A stretch of 38,776 bases of DNA from positions 1-38,776 of the forward strand of contig JAPYLN010000008.1 in the NCBI GenBank assembly GCA_029876055.1, read 5' to 3'. This DNA comes from Madurella fahalii. Its lineage: Eukaryota; Ascomycota; Sordariomycetes; Sordariales. The notes below the pieces were generated by a model. That model ran no database searches. It saw nothing but the letters and a program-made list of their open reading frames with translations, and was not told where the DNA came from. Position 1 is the first letter of the stretch, and each line of letters starts with the position of its first letter. Positions 32,855 through 38,776 of this stretch are shown piece by piece. A program made the translations under genes and the position numbers.

Positions 32855-34019
32855 GCTCACCTATGCCCTCCTGGACAAACTGTCCTTCAGTGTCGCCTCT
32901 ATCCGAGCCTCCCACACTAGTAACGAGAGAGAGCGGATTGTCGAGCTGTTCAATAATCCGGCCAGCAATATAGACTGCCTGGTGCTCAATATGAGCCTGT
33001 TATCTGCCGGCCTGAATCTTCATAAGTACTGCTGCAGGGGTATCATCCTGTAGTACCTATGGAACTGGCCTACTATCTACTAGACTATAGGGCGCATCAG
33101 CTGTATCGGCGGTAAGAAGATCGTCGACTGGGTTATCCTTTATATTACCGGCACCATATATGATGTGATGGAGGACAAGATCAATAGGAAGTATTGCGAG
33201 CAACTGCGCCTCGAAGCCCGGATCCCCGCCTTCATCAAGAGCATCCACCTGCAGCATATAGTCGCCTACGAGATCATAAAGATGAGCTTCGGCTAGCCGT
33301 TCAATCGCTACTCGTAGGTCCTGAACCCCCCTGACAAGGTCCAGGACTACTATAGCGACACTAACCGGACCCTGGGTCACATCTTCTCGATAATCGTCTC
33401 TAAAATTATCAATCTCCCGGACTAGGTCGGCAATAGGGAGGTGCCGGAGATCCTCGATAGGATTGAGAATATAGTGCCGTAGCTTGCTGCATTTATCTGC
33501 TATAATCCGTGGGATCTGAGCCTGCTGGAGGCTACCCTAGAGGAGATCTGGGCTACCATCGATAGTATTGACTTCGATAATAAGGAGTTGGGTTACCGGG
33601 TCCCCTGGTAGTTCGAGAGGGCTGCTATTAAAGATACTAACTGGTCTAAGGACGCCCCTATCGACCTAGATGCCATCCTTATCTAGGTCGGCGATATTGT
33701 TAACTGTACCAGCAGTGCCGAACAACGGTAGAAGGGGGAGGAAGCGCTCTGTCAGCTACTGGGTATAATAAAGCAGAATGGGGATATGGTTATCGCCCTT
33801 AAGAACATCCGACAGGCCGTAATAGAGGCTATAGAGCACCCTCTCTGCTCACAGGAGGTGAGAGACCTGTTCGTCCGGAAGATCCCCGGTATCTTGGATA
33901 TGGACCTTACCCCTGTCTCCTAGGACCACGCTGCAGCCGCCCCTCCGGAGTTCCCCCCGCCCCCGTTAGCCGTCAAACGGTTTCTAGAGGAGAGTAACAA
34001 GTCCTATAAGCGGCGCCGG

Positions 34020-34240
34020 TTCGAGGAGACGCCTGTTACACCCACCCTGCCCTCTTACTGCCAGCGGCTCTCATTGGACGGAGGCTAGTCCGAGGAGACG
34101 CCTGCTACGCCCACCCCGCGCTCTCACTACTAGCGGCGCTTATAGGACGGATACTGGTCCGAGGAGATGCCTGTTACGCCCTCCCGGCCCTCCCGGCCCT
34201 CCCGGCCCTCTCACCGCCCGCGGCTCTTATTGGACAGGCA
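34020..34240 (+). repeat. 69-bp coding tandem repeat at the SNF2-like C-terminus
   Basis: Three units starting at about 34,020, 34,089 and 34,158 share (T/C)CGAGGAGACGCCTG(T/C)TAC and end near TTGGACGGA. They encode 23-residue repeats of the EETPVTPT type with Pro/Ser/Arg. The third unit contains an internal triplication of CTCCCGGCC. CAG and TGG codons in the first two units are TAG. Confidence 0.8.
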
Positions 34241-34364
34241 TCCCACCTCCTCTACCAGAATGAGGGAGAACCTAAGCAACCTAGCAGAGGGGAATGGATT
34301 TAGGTGGCCTTCTAGCAGCAGGACTATAAGGGATAGCCAGGAGGAGGAGGGTAAGGAGGAGTAA

Positions 34365-34670
34365 GTACGTAGGCCTGGTTAGGGATTTAGGCTATAAATA
34401 TATTATATTTTTCTTCCTTTAGTAGCAGTTACTACCAGTAATCTCTCTTATATCGGTTATAATAGTAGTATAGTAGAGGACTCTATCTACAATTTGCCTA
34501 ACGGTAGTATAATGGTAGTATCGTAGAGGACTTTATCTGCAATTTGCTTGATAGTGGTACAATAGCATTAAGTATCTTAGGATGTTAGGTTATGTAAGTA
34601 TATACAGTATCCAGATAAACCTAATATATTACTGTCGGATACAACTCCAGCCCAATACTCATCTTTTTGA
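34365..34670. repeat. 3' flank with a 48-bp duplication
   Basis: A tandem duplication at about 34,466-34,565 shares GTAGAGGACT(C/T)TATCT(A/G)CAATTTGC with transitions between copies. Upstream, a pyrimidine-rich CTTCCTTTAG (about 34,412-34,421) could act as a splice acceptor for the donor-like GTAAGTA at 34,361. No further gene. Confidence 0.55.
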
Positions 34671-35431
34671 GGATACTCGGATCTAGAATAAGGTCCCTAG
34701 ATTGAACTGCATTTACTACCTATATTCTAGATGCTCGTATCTACAGTAGCCCTAGTAGTTAAAGGCGTTGGTCCTGGATATTCCTATCCTCTGGAACAGC
34801 ATAGCTATGACCAGGCCTATATTCTGGATGCTCGTATCTACAGCAGCCCTGGTAGTTAAAGGCGTTGGTACTGGATATTCATATCCCAGGAACAGCAGCT
34901 ATAACCAGGCCTACACTCTGGATGTCCCCTTTCCCAGGAATAGCACAGCTATAACCAGGCCTATATTCTGGATACTCGTATCTACAGCAGCCCTAGTAGT
35001 TAAAGAGGTTAGTACTAGATGTTCGTATCCCCAGGAATAGCAGCTATAACTAGACCTATATTCTGGATACTCGTATCTACAGCATTATCCTGACTATTAA
35101 AACGGCCTTAATTCTGGATATTCCTATCTCCAGATATATAAATACCGCTAACTACAATAAAGGGATATTAAAGCGAAGAGGGGTATAATGGATAGTTGAC
35201 TTTATATATCTCAGAGACTCTTTCCTCTCTCTTCTTCAAAGGAGCCTAAAGAATAAATACCAGTAGTAAATTAGAACCTATATCTTCGTACTTTGAACTT
35301 ATATTATACCTTGATTTTAGATACTTGCATCCAAGGGAATAGCCCAGCCTTTAAGTAGGCCTAGATTCTAGATGCTTATATCCACAGCACTCCTAGTAAT
35401 TAAAGACCCTTAATTCTAGATACTCGTATCT
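34671..35431. repeat. Phased palindrome array, 3' flank of the SNF2-like gene
   Basis: Thirteen copies, mostly with centre TC, starting at 34,671, 34,729, 34,776, 34,826, 34,873, 34,920 (decayed), 34,970, 35,017, 35,065, 35,116, 35,319, 35,370 and 35,418. Steps alternate about 47 and 50 bp, giving a 97-bp dimer (one full palindrome with TATTCTGGAT, one altered GGATATTCNTATCC copy) repeated about four times from 34,729 to 35,129. Spacers share GCAGCCCTAGTAGTTAAAG and TATAACCAGGCCTA. Confidence 0.9.
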
Positions 35432-35446
35432 ACAGTATTGTCTTAG

Positions 35447-36031
35447 TGTTATAGGACCGGCTAAGGGTGCAGCCCCGGGTACGTGATATAAGCAAGTGGT
35501 ATACAGTATTCAATTACGGAGTAATTGAACTGGCGGATCTTTTAGTTTATTGGCAGAGTGGTTTACTGTATGCCCTCTTATAATTGTTCAATTACTCCGT
35601 GGGTGTACTGGAGGTCCTGCGTTCAATTCGGCTAGGTGCTGTATATCGGCGGGCGAGATGCCCTTGAGAGTGGCGATTGACGTCAGGGTTCCCCTCCTTC
35701 GTTAGCGCTTACAGTGATGTATAATATGGTGGTAGCGCGCTTCGCCTAAGGCCCTACGGGGTGTACGTGGTTTGGGTTCCTACCTACGGCGAGTTATGCG
35801 GATTATTGGGGGTCTGACACTTACCTGCTATCCTTAGCGGTCGGAAGCCGCTGCAAAGGAGCTCGAGGGCGAGCTCTTCTAGAGGGGAGGATAGTTGTCA
35901 CGGGACCGGCTGAGGGCGCAGCCCCGGGTACGTGATATAAGTAAGTGGTGCGCAGCGTTTAATCACGGAGTGATTGAACTGGCGGATCTTTTGGTTCATT
36001 GGCAGAGTGGTTTATTGCGCGCCCTCTTATA
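35447..36031 (+). mobile_element. TRIM-like miniature LTR element, 136-bp terminal repeats
   Basis: Two direct repeats of equal length, 35,447-35,582 and 35,896-36,031 (136 bp each). They start TGTTATAGGACCGG or TGTCACGGGACCGG and end CCCTCTTATA (consistent with a decayed ACA end). Each contains a TATA-like GATATAAG and a hairpin (TTCAATTAC-GGA-GTAATTGAA in the left copy). The 313-bp interior ends in a purine tract AGAGGGGAGGATAG directly before the right repeat, as expected for a polypurine tract. Size and layout fit TRIM elements. No coding capacity. The left repeat is more RIP-decayed than the right. No matching TSD is visible. The repeats also carry TGGCAGAGTGG, a perfect Pol III A-box-like sequence able to fold as a D-arm. 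Confidence 0.65.
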
Positions 36032-36039
36032 CTACCGGC

Positions 36040-36410
36040 TAAGTTCTCGAACGCCGAGGTAGTAGCATTCTTCTTAGAGGTCTGCGTTATAGTATCTTTT
36101 GCTATAATAGAGGATTAGTATACTAGCTAAGTCTACTACTCTTATACGCTAATAAGTCTATTACGATTGAGGTTTTAAGTAGCTAGCTAGAACTTACCTT
36201 TACTAATAAGAGAAGTAGTTATAGCGATCTTATTCTAATCGAAGTCAGGTTTAGACTTGAAGTTTCTGATGAGAGCGAAGAAATTGACCTCTAAAACGGA
36301 GGGAATATAGCCGTTAGTAGTAACCTAGTTACTCGCTAAGTCCTTACCAGCTAAGGTAGTAGTATTCTTCTTAGAGATCTATACTATAATATATTTACCT
36401 CTCTAGAAGC
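36040..36410 (-). pseudogene. Unidentified decayed coding fragment with internal repeat
   Basis: Minus-strand reading shows ISKKNTTTLAGKDLAS at about 36,370-36,330 and TQTSKKNATTSAFENLAG at about 36,095-36,042. These correspond to a roughly 60-bp DNA direct repeat (GGTAGTAG(C/T)ATTCTTCTTAGAG). Between them lie NFFALIRNF, KSKPDFD and KIAITTSLISKGKF. TAG/TAA codons interrupt it. The protein family is not recognised. Confidence 0.4.
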
Positions 36411-36599
36411 CTATCTATATACTTGACTGAAAATCCTAACCTCTATATATATTCAGAGTCTAATACAATTCGATAAAGAAGAGTCTGAACCTCTATTGCT
36501 AGAGAGATTGACTCTGTTATACAGCTACCCTCTATTGAATCTGATAGAGAAAAAAATAAGAAATAAAAAAAAGAGAGAATTTGAACTCTAACTTTAACT
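36411..36599. other. AT-rich spacer
   Basis: AT-rich, ending in an A-rich tract with AGAGAG. No feature recognised. Confidence 0.4.
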
Positions 36600-36835
36600 T
36601 CTTCCTCTCTCCTAGACTCTAATTTTAACTTAACCCTAACCCTCTTATTTGAACTTTAACTTTAACCTTAACTCTATCTTTAATACAATGTATATTCTAA
36701 TTAACTTTAACTTTAACACTATCTTTAATAGAATCTATGTCCTAAGTAACCTTAACTATTAACTCTAACCCTAAAATCAACTATATAACCCTAACCCTAA
36801 ATCCTAGCTTTTAACCCTAACTCTATCTACAATTT
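36600..36835. repeat. Internal degenerate telomere-like tract (CCCTAA strand)
   Basis: Clusters of AACCCTAACCCT, AACTTTAACTTTAACC, TAACCCTAACCCTAAATCC and related units in the same orientation as the left-end tract. Many units are ACTTTA or CCTTAA, consistent with mutation. Its position 36 kb inside the window makes it interstitial, for example from an ancient end joining, an element insertion or a repositioned subtelomere. Confidence 0.75.
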
Positions 36836-37155
36836 TTTATTTATTTCTAATAGAAATTAATAAAAAGTAGATAACGTATTTTATAAGCGAGTAGTCTACT
36901 TTCTTAATAAAATAAAACCTTCTAACTTCTCCTACTAATTCTACTACTATTTCGCTATAAATTCCTCCTTATTCGAATCTAGGATTATTTTAACCTTTAA
37001 GGGTATATAAGATAATCTAAAATTTAGTTCTCGAAAGACAGTTACGATCTATAACGTACTACTAATAACCCTATCTACCTAACGCGATGGTTGGCCTATA
37101 CGACGTGATACCCCAGCTAATTCATAAATACTTACCGATCTAGAGGAGTATATAA
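36836..37155. other. AT-rich spacer
   Basis: AT-rich with no recognisable coding sequence, between the telomere-like tract and the inverted LTR fragment. Confidence 0.4.
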
Positions 37156-37408
37156 TGAAATGGAGTGGAAAATATATATCTACTCCATTAATAAAATAAT
37201 AAGATAATAAAATAAGGGGAGGAACAACGACTGAGAAATCCGATAATAAACTAGGATTCTTAATAATATAGTTTAGACTAAAGTAATAATAAAGATAGGT
37301 AGGACTTCTTCTAATTAGAGGGAGGCTGTAAATATAGTTCCTAATAGAGTAAGTAAATTGAAAGAAAGAATTAGTTAAACTATTGATTTTAATTGTCTTT
37401 AACTATTA
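37156..37408 (-). mobile_element. Truncated LTR of the 424-bp LTR family
   Basis: Inverted relative to the LTRs at 6,457 and 8,981. It begins TGAAAT (reverse of ATTTCA, the LTR end), runs through ATAAAATAATAAGATAATAA and AAGTAATAATAAAGATAGG, and loses homology after about 37,408. The LTR's first roughly 170 bp are missing. It keeps more TG/CA than the other copies at its end (TGAAATGG). Confidence 0.8.
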
Positions 37409-37431
37409 AGGCCTATCTCCAATTCTCTATT

Positions 37432-37680
37432 CGTTTCTAGTAGAAACGGATGAAAAGTGGGGGGTTATATAGGCTACAGCGCGAATATAGGGGGTAGAAA
37501 CGGATGAAAACTTCCTGAGTAGAAACGGATAACCTTTTTTGCTCCGAAAATTGTATAACCGGTACTAAACGAAAGAGAATAATCAGGAGCTTCCTACTAC
37601 GAAAATACAGGTTAGTGCGACCAAAGGGGGCTGAGATATATAGAGTTGGAACTATATTGTGGTTGGGGTTGGGGTTTGGG
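37432..37680. repeat. GTAGAAACGGATGAAAA repeats and TTGGGG tract
   Basis: A near-palindrome CGTTTCTA-G-TAGAAACG (37,432-37,448) starts the region. GTAGAAACGGATGAAAA-type motifs occur at about 37,439, 37,494 and 37,519. A G-rich tract (TTGGGG TTGGGG TTTGGG, 37,663-37,680) ends it. The combination of this motif and TTGGGG repeats also occurs at 1-160. Confidence 0.6.
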
Positions 37681-38005
37681 TTCTGCAGCCTAGCGGGCTA
37701 ATCAGATACGCCTAATTAATCGGCTTGCCGGGCTGCGCCCGGCGAAGAGACTTGACTGTCAATCGGCCGGCCGGACTCTATCTAAGTCAGTTCGGCCGGA
37801 CGAAATTGTATCTAGGTTCTATAGCTAAGTGGGTTAATTAGGTGTACCTAATTAATTGGCTTGCCCGGGCTATACCCGGCGAAGAGACTTATGCTGTTAA
37901 TCGGCTGGCTAGGACTCTATCTAAGTTAGTTCGGCCGGACGAAATCGTATCTAGGTAGGTTCGGGTAGCCGGGACTCTATCTAAGTTAGTTCGACCGGCC
38001 GGTAC
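37679..38005. repeat. Tandem repeat, units of about 136-143 bp
   Basis: Unit 1 is 37,679-37,814, unit 2 is 37,815-37,957 and a partial third unit is 37,958-38,005. Shared blocks include CGAAGAGACTT, GGACTCTATCTAAGT and AGTTCGGCCGGACGAAAT. Unit 2 is the more decayed (GGGTTAATTAG against GGGCTAATCAG). The array abuts the interior copy of the small LTR element. Confidence 0.8.
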
Positions 38006-38008
38006 TCG

Positions 38009-38776
38009 AGATCTAAGTCAGTTCGACTCCTAGATACTATCTTCTTTTTCTTTTTTCCCCTTTTTTCTTTTTTCTTTAATAGAACCCCCAGAACGTAGTC
38101 AAGTCCAATTGGCCTTACCTACCTAACTACCTTAAGTTCAATTGGCCTTGCCAGCCCGGCCGGCCCAGTTAAACTTGATTTCGGCCTCACCCGCCTACCC
38201 GGCTCAACGATCGGATCCGACAGTTCAGTTAACCTCGCCTACCCGACCTATCTCGCCCGCCCGGCCTGCCCAGCGATCGGCTTCGACGGCCCTGCAGTCA
38301 GATGCAGTAGCCCAGTTATATACCTGTAACTACTGTAGCCAGACCTTCGATAAGAGACACCTCCTAATCGGGTACATTTTTCAAAGCTACTACCCGGCCT
38401 AATAACGTCGTTAACAACAACGTTAATAACAATAACGTCGTTAATAACAACGTCAGTAATAATAACCGATAGAGAGCCTAGTAGACTTCCGAGCCAGGAT
38501 TCAGGGTTCAAAGGAATACTAGGAATTTGTGGTCTTAACGGAATTCCTGTATAATATTATGGTTCAGATCTCGGCTTCGACCTATCCTACCCGGACTGAA
38601 GATTGTATTCCTATCCAATATCAAATTATTGATCGGAATAAGTATTACGATAGGTATTACAATAGATACCCTGGCCTTGACGGTCCTGACTATTGCAACG
38701 GCCCTGACTACCTCGACGGCACTGACGACTTTGACGGCCTAACGACTTTGACGGTACTGACGGCCCTGACTTTCCT
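38009..38776 (+). mobile_element. Second, better-preserved interior copy of the small LTR element
   Basis: Matches 3,672-4,450 in the same order: CTCCTAGATACTATCTTCTTT, the zinc-finger frame, the AATAACGTT repeat, GGAATTCCTGTATAATATTA, and the start of the GACGG minisatellite. It runs off the window. No LTR precedes it; instead a tandem array abuts it, so the left end is rearranged. It retains more CAG, CAC and TGC than the left copy. Confidence 0.85.
38142..38402 (+). CDS. C2H2-like zinc-finger fragment, Pro/Ala/Gln-rich N-terminus
   Basis: An open frame ending at 38,402 (start codon not evident; the first in-frame codon listed is TTG). The N-terminal part is rich in Pro, Ala, Gln and Ser with AQRS and VQL repeats. 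Near the end is YTCNYCSQTFDKRHLL (Cys codons 38,325-38,327 and 38,334-38,336). This resembles fungal C2H2 fingers with the FDKRHLL signature. The two zinc His residues expected after it are replaced (GYIFQS, His to Tyr likely), so the finger is probably already disabled and the protein truncated at TAA. Function in the element is unknown. Confidence 0.45.
   Translation: MALPARPAQLNLISASPAYPAQRSDPTVQLTSPTRPISPARPAQRSASTALQSDAVAQLYTCNYCSQTFDKRHLLIGYIFQSYYPA

Larger units (their letters stand above)
27028..34364 (+). pseudogene. SNF2-like helicase gene, four exons, RIP-inactivated
   Basis: The ATG at 27,028 (AAGATGCC context) opens a Lys/Ala/Pro-rich N-terminus (MPPKKKTGPPAGKAAA). After a frameshift in a C-run near 27,280, an SP-, acid- and P-rich region follows. 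Introns: 28,293-28,611, 30,192-30,402 and 32,592-32,854. SNF2/SF2 motifs: GNDIGLGKIS (Walker A, about 29,877-29,906; Ile replaces the usual Thr after Lys), IINEA*S (motif II, 31,381-31,395; Asp to Asn and Gln to TAG in DEAQ), SATPTLNK (31,474-31,497), a charged insert (about 30,700-31,130), and a C-terminal lobe LFNNPAS...LNMSLLSAGLNLH and TIGRISCIGG (33,084-33,110; an Arg appears to be Cys). About 25-30 TAG and a few TAA interrupt it. Family members are ATP-driven DNA translocases acting in the nucleus on chromatin; this copy is non-functional. The apparent stop TAA (34,362) overlaps a GTAAGTA donor-like sequence, so a further exon is possible. Confidence 0.75.

Noticed and set aside
10178..34364. 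Near-exclusive TAG stops in three helicase genes could mean TAG is recoded (for example to Gln).
   Set aside because: Catalytic and zinc residues are also mutated by the same C-to-T/G-to-A changes (NKCY, NEA, YNFY, Asp to Asn in transposases), TAA also appears at expected CAA sites, and frameshifts are present. RIP decay explains all of it.

Overview
This is a subtelomeric window from a filamentous ascomycete (Pezizomycotina-type) fungus. The evidence is degenerate TTAGGG/CCCTAA telomere-like repeats (137-475, 36,600-36,835), short spliceosomal introns with GTAAGT donors and YTAAC/YTAAT branch points, fungal families (DUF3716, OrsD-type zinc fingers fused to RecQ-like helicases, pogo/Fot-like transposases, LTR elements), and pervasive C-to-T/G-to-A decay at CpA/TpG that matches repeat-induced point mutation (RIP). 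I see no convincingly intact protein-coding gene. The large genes are recognisable, but TAG codons (CAG or TGG mutated) break them every few dozen codons and their catalytic residues are altered.

Layout. 1-1,440: telomere-like repeats and a decayed DUF3716 gene (minus). 1,440-10,140: AT-rich mobile-element graveyard with a solo LTR (1,667-1,854, TSD ATTAA), a small LTR element (3,331-5,020), a pogo-like pseudogene (5,110-5,945), a gag-only LTR element (6,457-9,404, two 424-bp LTRs) and a pogo C-terminal fragment. 10,140-15,390: GC-rich pseudogene of an OrsD-zinc-finger/RecQ-like helicase (plus), interrupted by a clean 359-bp solo LTR (12,263-12,621, TSD CCGGT). 15,400-19,240: two pogo-like pseudogenes head to head and AT-rich debris. 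19,300-35,430: two divergent degraded helicase genes, a second OrsD/RecQ-like gene (minus, 25,830-20,418) and an SNF2-like gene (plus, 27,028-34,364). 35,447-36,031: a 585-bp TRIM-like element. 36,040-38,776: a gene fragment, an internal telomere-like tract, an inverted LTR fragment, tandem repeats and a second, less decayed copy of the 3.3-5.0 kb element's interior, cut by the window edge.

The most unusual feature is a family of about 54 copies of a 14-bp palindrome (ancestor GGATGC-GA-GCATCC, extending to a 20-bp hairpin). It fills the introns, both outer flanks and the divergent intergenic region of the two helicase genes between 19.6 and 35.4 kb. I noticed none in their exons, in the helicase gene at 10-15 kb, or in the transposon zones, apart from one weak match at 2,267. 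Copies are regularly spaced (about 43 nt inside SNF2-gene introns, 45-52 nt in the flanks). Introns 2 and 3 of the SNF2-like gene share the same roughly 43-nt repeat unit, and a 54-nt 5'UTR intron holds exactly one copy. Nearly all sequence variation in the motif lies at four CpA/TpG positions, so RIP-type decay of one original palindrome explains it. I do not recognise this element from the literature.

All coordinates and comparisons were made by eye. Family names come from motif recognition, not from searches. Where I use terms such as OrsD-like, SNF2-like or pogo-like, the degraded motifs are given.
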